NCBI RefSeq assembly: GCF_022662375.1
Contig: NZ_JAKNQL010000017.1
Span: 1-64,000 of the forward strand
DNA from: Pseudomonas sp. CROZ-RG-20F-R04-15
GTDB taxonomy: Bacteria; Pseudomonadota; Gammaproteobacteria; Pseudomonadales; Pseudomonadaceae
Direction: 5' to 3'
Length of the DNA stretch: 64,000 nucleotides
In this document: one piece after another, positions 26,344 to 35,267 of the stretch
How the letters are laid out: every line of letters starts with the position of its first letter
How positions within the stretch are numbered: position 1 is the first letter of the stretch
The notes under the pieces: generated by a model
Databases searched by the model: none
Seen by the model: only the letters and a program-made list of their open reading frames with translations
Told to the model about the DNA's origin: nothing
Program-made: the position numbers and the translations under genes

Positions 26344-27345
26344 ATGGCGATCAAACAACTGATAAAACGCACCAGTGGCTGGCTCTATCTCAACTCGTCT
26401 ATGGGCCGTAACCAGTTGCACGGCGCCGGGGTGATTCTGATGCTGCACCGGGTGCTGGCGAACGACCGCGCCGCCGACCTGCCGCACCGCAATGAACTGT
26501 GCGTCGGGCCGAAAGCCTTCGAGCATTTGCTGGTGTGGCTGCGCAAACATTTCGATTGCGTACCGCTTATGGAAATCCTTCAGCCCAATTCGCTGCGCAC
26601 CGAGCGCCCACGAGTGGCGCTGACCTTCGACGATGGCTGGCGTGACAACGCGGTCAACGCTTTTCCGCTGCTGCAAAAACATCAGGTGCCAGCGAGCATT
26701 TTCCTCTCCACCGATTTCATCGGCAGCCGTCAGCGCTTCTGGTGGGAAAGCCTCGGCGAAACCCTGTGGGGCAGCCATGGCGACAAGGCGCGGATGCATT
26801 TGATCGAATGCCTGCACACGCTGCATCACCCGTTGCCGGTGCTGCTCGATGACATCGACGTCGACCGCCGCAGCCTGGCGCTGCTGCATTACCTGCAAAG
26901 TCTGAAGTCGATTGACCCGCAGGAGCTGGAACAGCTGACCGATGAATGCCCGCAAGAGTCGCAACCGCAGGCGCTGGACTGGCATCAGGTGCGCGCGCTG
27001 GAAGCCTCCGGCCTCGTGCGTTTCGGCCCGCACGGTGCCAGTCACGCGATCCTCACCGGTCTTGACGATGTGCGCCTCGGCGAAGAAATCAGCCGCAGCC
27101 GCGATGCCCTGCACAACGGCTGCAACCGGCCATTACCGGTGTATTGCTACCCCAATGGCGACAACGATGACCGCGTGCGCCAACAGATCGCCAGCCATGA
27201 CTATCCCTTTGCGCTCGGCACCGGCACCGGTATTTATCGCGGTGAAGGCAATCCGCTGAACCTGCCGCGCTTCGGCGTCAGCCAGCGCACCGCGCGCAAT
27301 CCGGAGTTGCTGTCGTGGCGGATTTTTCGCGGGGCGCGGCCATGA
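26344..27345 (+). CDS. Polysaccharide deacetylase (NodB homology)
   Basis: The ATG at 26344 follows GAGGACCGAAGCC, a good ribosome-binding site, and gives 333 residues. The NodB motif 1 is TFDDGWRDNAVNAF, and FLSTDFIGSRQRFWWE follows. YCYPNGDNDDRVR corresponds to the later catalytic Pro-Asn-Gly block. There is no signal peptide, so it probably acts on cytosolic lipid-linked intermediates or nucleotide sugars. It removes acetyl groups from N-acetylated sugars, and the operon also encodes a second, unrelated deacetylase (YdjC-like). Confidence 0.85.
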   Translation: MAIKQLIKRTSGWLYLNSSMGRNQLHGAGVILMLHRVLANDRAADLPHRNELCVGPKAFEHLLVWLRKHFDCVPLMEILQPNSLRTERPRVALTFDDGWRDNAVNAFPLLQKHQVPASIFLSTDFIGSRQRFWWESLGETLWGSHGDKARMHLIECLHTLHHPLPVLLDDIDVDRRSLALLHYLQSLKSIDPQELEQLTDECPQESQPQALDWHQVRALEASGLVRFGPHGASHAILTGLDDVRLGEEISRSRDALHNGCNRPLPVYCYPNGDNDDRVRQQIASHDYPFALGTGTGIYRGEGNPLNLPRFGVSQRTARNPELLSWRIFRGARP

Positions 27346-28649
27346 GCCGAGGCAACTACCTCAAGCATCTGGCGCTGAGCATGGGCACCAAACTGGCGAT
27401 GATCGCCCTGCGTTTGCTGCGCAATGTGCTGCTGGCGCGGATTCTCGGGCCAAGTGAACGTGGCTTGTTTGCCTTGCTCAGCACGTTGCCGGACTTGATC
27501 AGCGCCGCCACCAGCGGCGGGCTGAATTCGGCGGTCGGTTATCAGGCGGCCAAGCAACGGCCGATGGGCTTGTTGCTCAGTCAGGTGTTGGTGTTCGGCT
27601 GTTTGCTGGCGGCGCTGTTGACCTTGTTGGTGGTGGCGCTGGTGCGTGAGTTTGGCACTGAGCTGGATGTGACGGTGCAACTCGGCTTGCTCGCCTGGCT
27701 GTTGCTGCTGGCGGTGCCGCTGACCGTACTGAAAAGCGGCTTGCTGACGCTGCACAACGCCTCCGGTGGTGTGGTTGCGTTCAACGCCTTGCGTCTGGTC
27801 GAATCGCTGGCGCCGCTGTTGCTGTTTCTCGCGCTGTTCTGGATGTGGAAAAGCGCCGCCCTCGAAGCGGCGCTGATCAGTTGGCTGGCCGGCATCAGTC
27901 TGGTAGTGCTGGTCGGTTGGGTCTGGCTTAAACGCGCGCAACCGTTGCAGTTGCAATGGGACCGCGCCAGCCAGAAAGAACTGCTGCGCTACAGTGCGCG
28001 CAGCCATCCCGATCTGCTGTTCCAGCAAGTGATCCTGCGCTCGGATTATCTGTTTATCGGTGCTCTGCTCGGCAGCACCGCGCTCGGTCATTACGCGATG
28101 GCCAGCGCTGCCGCCGAGCTACTGCTGATCGTCCCGGAAGCGGTAACCACGCCACTGATGAAGCGCCTGCTGCAACAGGACGAAGGCATGGACAAGGTCA
28201 CCCCGCTGGCCCTGCGCCTGACTGCCACGGTGATGCTCGGCGCCTGCCTGACCATGGCGGTGATTGGCGAGTGGCTGATCGTCACCTTGTTCGGTGCAGC
28301 GTACCAACCGGCGTATCCGGCGCTGCTCGCATTGCTGCCGGGGCTGTTGGGCCTGTGCTACGCGAGCATTTTGCGTCTGGATCTGCTCGGCAAGAATCGC
28401 CCAGGCACGGTGTCGTTGCTGATGGGTTTGGGGGCGCTGCTGAATCTGGCGCTGAACCTTGTGTTGATTCCCGCCTACGGCATCGTCGGCGCCGCGGCGG
28501 CGTCGTCGATTGCTTATCTGGCAGTGACCGTGGCGATGCTGGTGTTGTACTGCCGTTTAAGCGGCGTGCCGTTCTGGCAAACGTTGATCATTCTCCCTCG
28601 CGACATCACGCCGATGTGGCTGATGCTGCAACGGCGGAAAACCGCATGA
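27342..28649 (+). CDS. Wzx-type flippase/oligosaccharide transporter
   Basis: The start at 27342 (MSRGNYLKHLALS) overlaps the deacetylase stop by four bases. The 435-residue protein has about twelve hydrophobic helices and opens with the MOP-superfamily pattern RNVLLARILGPSERGLFALL, followed by HPDLLFQQVILRSDYLFIGAL-type central helices. It should flip the undecaprenyl-linked repeat unit across the inner membrane for the polymerase encoded upstream. Confidence 0.88.
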   Translation: MSRGNYLKHLALSMGTKLAMIALRLLRNVLLARILGPSERGLFALLSTLPDLISAATSGGLNSAVGYQAAKQRPMGLLLSQVLVFGCLLAALLTLLVVALVREFGTELDVTVQLGLLAWLLLLAVPLTVLKSGLLTLHNASGGVVAFNALRLVESLAPLLLFLALFWMWKSAALEAALISWLAGISLVVLVGWVWLKRAQPLQLQWDRASQKELLRYSARSHPDLLFQQVILRSDYLFIGALLGSTALGHYAMASAAAELLLIVPEAVTTPLMKRLLQQDEGMDKVTPLALRLTATVMLGACLTMAVIGEWLIVTLFGAAYQPAYPALLALLPGLLGLCYASILRLDLLGKNRPGTVSLLMGLGALLNLALNLVLIPAYGIVGAAAASSIAYLAVTVAMLVLYCRLSGVPFWQTLIILPRDITPMWLMLQRRKTA

Positions 28650-30568
28650 AAGGCCTGGCCCTGCTGTTCGGTCTCGGCCTGTCGCTGGACGCCTTCGCCG
28701 CGTCGATGCGTTGGGGCGAGATCCGTGACGGCAGTCTGTACCTGCAAGCCGATCGCCCCGATACGGTGACCGTGCGCTGGACGCCAGCGTGGCAGGCAGA
28801 CGCCAACGAAGAGCATCTGTATCTGCTCGATGGTCAGGGCAAACTGGCCGCTGATCGGTTCATCAAGGCCAGTGAAGTGCGTGGCAGTCAGAGCTGGCCA
28901 TTGCTGCCCGGCGCGAGCAGTTATCGGCTGGAAATTCCCGGCTACAGCTTCCGCAATTATCGGGTTGAACACGACGAGCGCACGGTGGCGTTGTTCGCCC
29001 CGGCGAAAGTGCATTTCAGCGTCGACACCCGCAACGGCGACGAGTTGTATTTCAAAGTCGCAGCGGGTGAACACGCAGTGCTGGCGGGCAAGTTTCATGG
29101 TGGCGTCAGCGGCTTGCAGGCGCAGCGCGTCGGCGATGATCAGCAACGGACACTGGCGCTGAAACCCTATCGTGCTTATTGGCAGTTCGATCAGGTCGCC
29201 CTGCCCGTCAGTGAGCGAGAACAGATCTGGCGTCTGCGTTTGCAAGGCAGTGGCAAAGCGGCGTTCTGGCTCGATGGAACGGCGAATCTGTTTGCACAGA
29301 ATCCGCAGCAACTGAAACCGCTGCGTGAAGACGCCGGCCAGACGCGTCTGGTCCTGCACGACAAAATCCTCGGACGCACGCCGGATCTCGGCGTCGCCCT
29401 GCCCTACGTGATGCCGCCGCCCGCCAGTCATGCCGCGCTCGATGCGCTGAAACCGACCGCCGCAAGTTACTACAGCTTTGTTGATGTGACGGCGAAGAAT
29501 CCGCATTTCGAAGACGCGTTCCGCCAGGTCTATCAGGATCGTTTCGGCATCAAACAGGACATCACCCTGCTGGCCGGCAGTCAGCGTCAGGCCGATCTGC
29601 GCGCCGATGTGCAAAGCAACAGCGGCCTCGATGCATGGCTGGCCAGCACGCGTACGCTGGGCGGCAAAGGCACGCACTACATTGGTTTTGCCGACGAGCC
29701 GAACCTCAACTATTCCAGCTACGCGCAGTATCAAGCGATTTTCGCCAGCATGGCCCGCCAGGTGCGCAGCGATCCGGCGAATGCCAAGGCTGGCGTGCGC
29801 ATTGCCATGCCGGCCAGTTCGCGGCTGGTCAACGGGCCGTTTGCCAACAACGCGGCAGACAAGCGCGGGATTGATTGGGCGCGGCGCTTGCTCAGCGAAT
29901 CCGCTGATCAGGTCGACGCGCTGGCATGGCACGAATGGATGATCCGCGACCTGCTCGCCACCCGTGTCTACCGCGACAGCGTGCGCCGTGCTGCCGAGCT
30001 GGTCGGCCTCGACAGCAAAGGCCAGCCGCGCAAAGCCTTGCTGCTCGACCAGACCAACATGTCCAGCGGCTCCAGCCTTAGCCCCTACGATCAGGACACC
30101 CACTACGCTGCGCTGTGGTGGGCGTCGGTGGTGATCAACGCTTCGCAGGATGGTTTGCTGAGCATGCTCAGTTGGTTTCAGGCTGCCGATGAGCCGCAGT
30201 ATCCCAAGGGCATGTTGCGGGTCTCGGCCGATGAACAACACTTCGAGTTGAAACCCGTTGGTCTGGCCCAGCAGTTCATTGCCCAGCACTGGCTGCATCG
30301 GGTGCTGTGGCTGGAAAACGATGCCTTTGAAGTCGATGTGCTGGCGATGGCCGGCGACGATCAACGTGGCCTGCTCGGGGTGAACAAAGGCACGCGCTTG
30401 CAGCGTGTCGACTTGAGCGGTGCCAAATGCCCGCTGAACAACGGCGCCCTGCGCTACTTCGGTGCTGACAATCGCAGTCGCGACGCGCCATTTACCTGCC
30501 AGGACGGGCGTGTGCGTTTCGAGCTGCCGGGGCAAACCCTGTTCGCCCTCAGCTGGAGCGCTTCATGA
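28646..30568 (+). CDS. Secreted glycoside-hydrolase-like protein of the EPS operon
   Basis: The 640-residue protein starts at 28646 with a signal peptide (MKGLALLFGLGLSLDAFA). It has a beta-rich N-terminal region of about 270 residues and then a probable TIM-barrel domain. That domain contains THYIGFADEPNLNYSSY and ALAWHEWMIRDL, where the Glu residues in DEPN and WHEW are candidate acid/base and nucleophile of a clan GH-A enzyme. Exopolysaccharide loci often carry a periplasmic hydrolase (for example PslG) that trims or clears polymer; this one could play that part. The family number cannot be assigned by eye. A long upstream frame is a shadow of wzx. Confidence 0.68.
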   Translation: MKGLALLFGLGLSLDAFAASMRWGEIRDGSLYLQADRPDTVTVRWTPAWQADANEEHLYLLDGQGKLAADRFIKASEVRGSQSWPLLPGASSYRLEIPGYSFRNYRVEHDERTVALFAPAKVHFSVDTRNGDELYFKVAAGEHAVLAGKFHGGVSGLQAQRVGDDQQRTLALKPYRAYWQFDQVALPVSEREQIWRLRLQGSGKAAFWLDGTANLFAQNPQQLKPLREDAGQTRLVLHDKILGRTPDLGVALPYVMPPPASHAALDALKPTAASYYSFVDVTAKNPHFEDAFRQVYQDRFGIKQDITLLAGSQRQADLRADVQSNSGLDAWLASTRTLGGKGTHYIGFADEPNLNYSSYAQYQAIFASMARQVRSDPANAKAGVRIAMPASSRLVNGPFANNAADKRGIDWARRLLSESADQVDALAWHEWMIRDLLATRVYRDSVRRAAELVGLDSKGQPRKALLLDQTNMSSGSSLSPYDQDTHYAALWWASVVINASQDGLLSMLSWFQAADEPQYPKGMLRVSADEQHFELKPVGLAQQFIAQHWLHRVLWLENDAFEVDVLAMAGDDQRGLLGVNKGTRLQRVDLSGAKCPLNNGALRYFGADNRSRDAPFTCQDGRVRFELPGQTLFALSWSAS

Positions 30569-30636
30569 ACCGTCCGTTGATGTTCAGCCGCGCGGGCCCG
30601 TGGCCGCGCGATGCCTCGTCATCAGGAGCCAAGACC

Positions 30637-31326
30637 ATGAACGCTGTGCAAAAACTCAGTCAACACATCAAGCAGAAAGGCCTGCGCGCCACCCTCGCCA
30701 AAGCGTGGAAACACTACGTTTTTTCCCATCAGGAACTGTTGTGGATGGAGCGCGACCTGGTCAGCCCGGTGCCACCGCACAACCTTAAGCCCTATCCGCC
30801 ACTGCGGGTGGTGAAGATCACAGCGGACAACGCCAGCGCCTTCGCCCGCTACTTCGGCGACCGCGTCGGCACCATGGCCGAACTGGCCAATGAGGGCCAC
30901 ACCGGGCACATGCACCTGGACGATCAGGGCGACGCCGTGGCGTTTATCTGGGGCAGCTCGCGGGACTATTTCGACCGGCACTACTACGGCTGCCTGTTCC
31001 CGGTGAAACCCGGTGAGTTCTTCGAATTCGGCGGCGAACTGACCCGCGCCTACTGGGGCAGCGAGTTGTCGGTGGATCTGCAACTGGAGTTGTGGAAAGC
31101 CATGGCCGCGCAAGGTTGCGACAAGGTGGTCGACGTCTGCGAATTCCACAACATCCCGGCGCTCAAGCTGCACCTGCGCATGGGCTACACCGAGCAGAAC
31201 CGCATCATGAATGTGTACACCCTGTTCGGTCGCTGGCGCTTCTACCGCGAAAGCCGCTACAGCGGTTCGCGTCTGGATGCACTGCGCAAACCCTCCCGTC
31301 CACCCGTAACGGCCACGGCGGCCTGA
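30637..31326 (+). CDS. GNAT-type N-acetyltransferase, paralogue 1
   Basis: I choose the ATG at 30637. AGGAG lies eight bases upstream, and the resulting N-terminus aligns with that of the second copy at 33393. An earlier ATG at 30565 overlaps the hydrolase gene. The 229-residue protein shares with its paralogue LLWMERDLVSPVPPH, NEGHTGHMHLDDQGDAVAFI, HYYGCLFPVKPGEFFEFGGE, AAQGCDKVVDVCE and HNIPALKLHLRMGY. The last block is the usual GNAT end (N-x-P-A-L-x-L-x-x-x-x-G-Y). It probably acylates the exopolysaccharide precursor or a component of the assembly system. Confidence 0.75.
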   Translation: MNAVQKLSQHIKQKGLRATLAKAWKHYVFSHQELLWMERDLVSPVPPHNLKPYPPLRVVKITADNASAFARYFGDRVGTMAELANEGHTGHMHLDDQGDAVAFIWGSSRDYFDRHYYGCLFPVKPGEFFEFGGELTRAYWGSELSVDLQLELWKAMAAQGCDKVVDVCEFHNIPALKLHLRMGYTEQNRIMNVYTLFGRWRFYRESRYSGSRLDALRKPSRPPVTATAA

Positions 31327-31330
31327 GCTT

Positions 31331-32515
31331 ATGGTGATGCGATTCGAATGGCGCACATCAATGTGCGCTGCCGATTTCCCCGAAGCGGCGTATGAAGCGC
31401 TGCGCCTGCGGGTGACGGATCACACGCCGTTTAACCACCTCGGTTGGTTGTGCGCGGCCGAACAGGCTCTTGGCGAGGGTGAGCGTTTGCACATCCTGCT
31501 GGGTTGGGAGGCGGACGAATTGCGTCTGTGTCTGCCGCTGGTGGCGAGTCGCGAGCGCTTTGCCGGGGTACCGTTTCGGGTGCTGCATCACTTGGGGTAT
31601 CCGCTGGCCGATCGCTTGGCGCTGTTGTCTTTGCTCGGCAGCGAAGACATGCGTCAGGCGCTGAACGTGATTCGCCAACGACTGCCCCACGCGCTGTTGC
31701 AGCTGAATGAATTGTCCGAGCCTGCCGGTGAAGAAAGCGCGCTCACCGAGTGGATGGCGCGCAGTTCAACCGGTGAACGACGGCTGAGTTGCCGGGTGCC
31801 GGTGCATCTGATCAGTGAAGCCGATCATCAGGAAGTCTCCGGCGACCCGCGTTACAAGCTGCGTCGAGCGCGCAAGCGGATTGCCGCGTGCGGTGCCGAA
31901 GTGCGGCAGATCACTCCCGATGCGCTGAGCATGGGCCCATTGCTGCAGGTCATCAGCGAAGTCGAAGCGGTGAGCTGGAAAGGTGACGAAGGCGTGGGGA
32001 TTTTTGCCAGCGAGCGTAGCCGCCAGATGATCGAGCGTGCCTTCACCGCGCTCGCCGGCCAAGGCCTGGTGCGCGTAGTGACGCTGGAACTGAATGGCCG
32101 CTGCATCAGTTATCGCCTCGGTCTGCTGGAGCAAGGTCGGCTATACGATTACAACCTCGCCTTCCTGCCGCAATACGCTGATCTGGGCAGTGGTCGAGTG
32201 CTGCTGGAGGAATGGATTCGCTGGGGGCTGGAAGATAACTGGCGCTGGATCGATGCCTCGCGGGTCAGTCTGGAAAATTCCAGCCATCAACTGCACGAAC
32301 GCATGACCGGACAACTGGAGCACTGGCGCTGGAGTTTTTATTCCTGGCGGCCGAGTGGCCTCCTTCTTGGTTTCGGCCTGCGCCTGTGGCATCGACTTAA
32401 ACCGCACGTACAAACGTGGCGGGCACGCCGTGCCGGGCAAGCCAAATCTGTATTGAAACCTGTCGCGATCACCACGGAGGGCGAACATGCCTCGCCAAGT
32501 CATAGTCAACGCTGA
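31331..32515 (+). CDS. FemAB/CelD-like GNAT acyltransferase
   Basis: The 394-residue protein has two GNAT-like halves. The first contains HTPFNHLGWLCAAEQALGEG and a LRLCLPLVASRERFAGVPFR segment. The second contains PRYKLRRARKRIAACGAEVR and AGQGLVRVVTLELNGRCISY, followed by YDYNLAFLPQYADLGSGRVL. This is the layout of the CelD/BcsL (BioF2-like) acetyltransferase family found in cellulose and exopolysaccharide clusters. It starts five bases after the previous gene, and an ATG two codons later is an alternative. It ends with a basic, Trp-rich tail overlapping the next gene by 29 bases. Confidence 0.78.
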   Translation: MVMRFEWRTSMCAADFPEAAYEALRLRVTDHTPFNHLGWLCAAEQALGEGERLHILLGWEADELRLCLPLVASRERFAGVPFRVLHHLGYPLADRLALLSLLGSEDMRQALNVIRQRLPHALLQLNELSEPAGEESALTEWMARSSTGERRLSCRVPVHLISEADHQEVSGDPRYKLRRARKRIAACGAEVRQITPDALSMGPLLQVISEVEAVSWKGDEGVGIFASERSRQMIERAFTALAGQGLVRVVTLELNGRCISYRLGLLEQGRLYDYNLAFLPQYADLGSGRVLLEEWIRWGLEDNWRWIDASRVSLENSSHQLHERMTGQLEHWRWSFYSWRPSGLLLGFGLRLWHRLKPHVQTWRARRAGQAKSVLKPVAITTEGEHASPSHSQR

Positions 32516-33278
32516 CGATTTCGGCCTTAGTCCGAACGAAAATGCGGTGATCTTCGCCGCGTTTCAGGCCGGGGTCATCAGTTCTGCCACCGCCATGGCC
32601 AACATGCCGGCGTTTGAAGCCGCGTGTGCCATGGCGCGGCATCCGACTCTGCAAGGTCGCGTCGGGCTGCACTTCAACCTGACTTACGGACGCCCGCTGA
32701 GTCAGGCAATTGTGGCCCGTCGCACCTTCTGCGATGACTTCGGCGTGTTCGATCTCAGCCTGCCGCGTCACAGTTTTTGGCTCGCGCGCGAAGACCGGGA
32801 TGCGGTGCGTGAAGAGTTGCAGGCGCAGTGGCAGCGTTGCGTCGATCACGGTGTACGTCCCAGCCATATCGATTCGCATCAGCACGTGCACAACATCTGG
32901 CCGATCGGCGAGATCGTTGCGCGGTTTGCCGCGCATCAAGGGGTGCCGATTCGGCTGGCACGCAATCTGGGGCAAAACCTCAATCTGCCCAAACGCGTGT
33001 TCAAGGGTTTGCTCAACTGGCGACTGCGGAGTCTGGCCGGTGTCACCGCTGACTATGTGTGCACGCCAATCGACCTGCGCAACGACAGCGCGCCGACCGA
33101 CGGCGTGCTGGAAATCGTTGCGCACCCAACGCAACTCGGCGCCGATTTTGGTGACGCCTATCTCAACCCCGAGGAATCCCTGAGCCGCGTGCTAGAGCTG
33201 CGGCTGTCAGGGGTTTCGCGAGTTTCCTATAGCGATCTGAACAAGGATTTTCTACGCGGTGCGACAGCACTCGACTGA
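32487..33278 (+). CDS. YdjC/ChbG-family carbohydrate deacetylase
   Basis: The 263-residue protein shows the family's metal and catalytic motifs in order: VIVNADDFGLSPNENAVI at the start, RVGLHFNLTYGRPL, SHIDSHQHVHNIWPI and LEIVAHPTQLG. ChbG removes an acetyl group from chito-oligosaccharides. Here the substrate is more likely an N-acetylated sugar of the exopolysaccharide. It overlaps the FemAB-like gene and is followed, after a 114-bp gap, by the second GNAT copy. Confidence 0.88.
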   Translation: MPRQVIVNADDFGLSPNENAVIFAAFQAGVISSATAMANMPAFEAACAMARHPTLQGRVGLHFNLTYGRPLSQAIVARRTFCDDFGVFDLSLPRHSFWLAREDRDAVREELQAQWQRCVDHGVRPSHIDSHQHVHNIWPIGEIVARFAAHQGVPIRLARNLGQNLNLPKRVFKGLLNWRLRSLAGVTADYVCTPIDLRNDSAPTDGVLEIVAHPTQLGADFGDAYLNPEESLSRVLELRLSGVSRVSYSDLNKDFLRGATALD

Positions 33279-33392
33279 GTTACATACCTTGCAATACTTT
33301 CGAAGATGGCACTTTGAAATGAACTTGCACGGGTGATCTATACCCACCAAAGCACCATCCACAACACCCGGGCTGCGGCCACGGAGGGCATC

Positions 33393-34085
33393 ATGAGCGT
33401 GATCGAAAAACTACAAGAACGTATCCGGCAAAAAGGCCTCGGCCGCACGTTTAGCACGTTGTGGAAACGCTACGTGTTCTTCCATTGGGAGCTGTTGTGG
33501 ATGGAGCGCGACCTGGTCAGCCCGGTGCCGCCACACAAACTGCGTCCTTACGATGGGCTGCGCAAAGTCGATATCACCCCGGAGAATGCCGTGGCGTTCA
33601 GCAAGCATTTCGGTGACCGCGTGGAGACCATGGCCGAGCTGGCCACTGAGGGGCACACCGGGCACATGTACCTCGATGCTGACGGCCACGCTGTCGCGTT
33701 TATCTGGGGCAGCATTCGTGATTATCACGACCGTCACTATTACGGCTGCACCTTCCCGGTGAAGCCCGGCGAGTTCTTTGAATTCGGTGGTGAGATGACT
33801 CGTGCGTATTTCGGCAGCAGCCTGTCGGTGGACGTGCAGGTGGCGCTGTGGGAGGCAATGGCGGCGCAGGGTTGCGACAAGGTCGTGGATGTTTGCGAGA
33901 CGCACAATATTCCGGCGCTGAAGCTGCATATCCGCATGGGCTATCACGAGCAAGGGCGTGTGATGAACGTCTACTGCCTGTTCGGTCGCTGGAAGTTTTT
34001 CCGCGAAACGCGCTATGAGGGTTCACGACTGGAACCGCTGCGCAAACCGGGGCGGCCGGTGGTGAGTGCGGCGGCGCAGGCTTGA
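33393..34085 (+). CDS. GNAT-type N-acetyltransferase, paralogue 2
   Basis: The 230-residue protein starts at 33393 after GGAGGGCATC. It is close to paralogue 1 along its full length: LLWMERDLVSPVPPHKLRPY, TEGHTGHMYLDADGHAVAFI, HYYGCTFPVKPGEFFEFGGE, GCDKVVDVCETHNIPALKLH and RVMNVYCLFGRWKFFRETRY. The two copies flank the FemAB-like and YdjC-like genes, so a local duplication is likely. It lies at the end of the exopolysaccharide locus, with a 114-bp gap before it that may carry its own promoter. Confidence 0.75.
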   Translation: MSVIEKLQERIRQKGLGRTFSTLWKRYVFFHWELLWMERDLVSPVPPHKLRPYDGLRKVDITPENAVAFSKHFGDRVETMAELATEGHTGHMYLDADGHAVAFIWGSIRDYHDRHYYGCTFPVKPGEFFEFGGEMTRAYFGSSLSVDVQVALWEAMAAQGCDKVVDVCETHNIPALKLHIRMGYHEQGRVMNVYCLFGRWKFFRETRYEGSRLEPLRKPGRPVVSAAAQA

Positions 34086-34121
34086 TTCAAACTCGAGATA
34101 TCTGGCGGTAGTCAGGCCGTC

Positions 34122-34191
34122 TTCGCGAGCAGGCTCGCTCCCACATGGGTTTTGTGTACTACACAGATCCAATGTGGGAGCGAGCTTGCTC
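34122..34191. repeat. REP doublet (REPIN)
   Basis: Inverted REP units at 34122-34144 and 34174-34191 carry the same core as the element at 13144. The second unit is truncated (ends CTTGCTCCGGG). It lies between the convergent exopolysaccharide and methyltransferase genes. Confidence 0.88.
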
Positions 34192-34236
34192 CGGGCGGCG
34201 TTCCGACGAAGGGGCCAGTGAAGGCAATGAAAGATT

Positions 34237-35034
34237 TCAGGCTTTGCTGGCGACCAAGGTAAAGCACATCGGCATCTGCGCTTGCTGATTCAAATACCGG
34301 TCATACGCCTCCTCCCGATTCGAATGCGCATACTCCTTGAAGTGCGCAATATTCAGCCCCGCCGCAATCGCAGCGCTGAAGATGGCGCCAAGGTTATGCA
34401 CAAACCAGTACGACTTCGCCGCCTGCTGCTCAACCTTGCCGACATAGACAATCGGTTCTTCCTGCACAAACGGTTCGGCGCGGAAGTACGAACTGGCGAG
34501 GCGATACGGATCCACTGCGTCGGGATCGACCATTTCCAGAAAAGGATGGGTTTCGTAGATCACCAGTTTTCCGCCCGGTTTCAGGGTCGAGGCGACGTGG
34601 CGGAAAAACTCGCCGATGTCCGGCATCCAGTTCAAAACACCAATGGTGATCAGCGCCACATCGAAGCGATTGTGCAAGGACGCTGGCAAATGATGGATAT
34701 CGCTTTCGATGAACTCGGCGCTGTGCGGTGAACGCTTGTTCAGCTCACGCGCCTGATCGAGAAACGCCGCCGACTGGTCGACACCGACCACGCTCCTGGC
34801 ACCGAGCGCAAACAGCGACAGACTCTCACGGCCATTGTTGCAGCCCAGTTGAATCACATCTTTGCCGTCAACCTCCAGCAACCCGCTCAACGTCTCATCA
34901 AGGCAGGAGAAATCCACCTGTGCGACTTCGCCGAGCAAGGCCTGCCAATCAGGCGAATCCTGGTGATGGCGGGCGGAATCGTTCCACGCCTGTCGATTGC
35001 TCTCGATGGCGGTTTTATTGTTGGGCACTTCCAT
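34237..35034 (-). CDS. Class I SAM-dependent methyltransferase
   Basis: The ATG at 35034 has GGAG seven bases upstream and gives 265 residues; the longer frame is not needed. Motif I is VIQLGCNNGRESLSLFALGA, the acidic loop is VVGVDQSAAFLDQA, and ESDIHHLP and DVALITIGVLNWMPD follow. That is the Rossmann-type methyltransferase order. KPGGKLVIYETHPFLEM is the post-motif region. The substrate is unknown. It stands alone on the minus strand next to the exopolysaccharide operon, with no sign of cotranscription. Confidence 0.88.
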   Translation of the reverse strand: MEVPNNKTAIESNRQAWNDSARHHQDSPDWQALLGEVAQVDFSCLDETLSGLLEVDGKDVIQLGCNNGRESLSLFALGARSVVGVDQSAAFLDQARELNKRSPHSAEFIESDIHHLPASLHNRFDVALITIGVLNWMPDIGEFFRHVASTLKPGGKLVIYETHPFLEMVDPDAVDPYRLASSYFRAEPFVQEEPIVYVGKVEQQAAKSYWFVHNLGAIFSAAIAAGLNIAHFKEYAHSNREEAYDRYLNQQAQMPMCFTLVASKA

Positions 35035-35267
35035 GGCGCACTCCGGACGATGCTCGTGATTGAGCGAATCCGAGTCTAGATCAGCCCGGTAATTGCGGTT
35101 GTTGCAAACTTGTAAGCTCCTACATACCAGGGTGTTCTTGCCTACAAATGTCGGCGAATTATCAAAACAGATAAAGGACACGGCTGACTATTCAACTCTG
35201 CTCACGTGGATACCCTCACAAAGCGCAGTCATCCGACGCGCACAAAAATGGCTAAGGAGGTTTAACC

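Noticed and set aside
30565..30636. Earlier ATG of GNAT paralogue 1
   Set aside because: It overlaps the hydrolase gene and the added residues do not align with the paralogue; the ATG at 30637 has a good ribosome-binding site.
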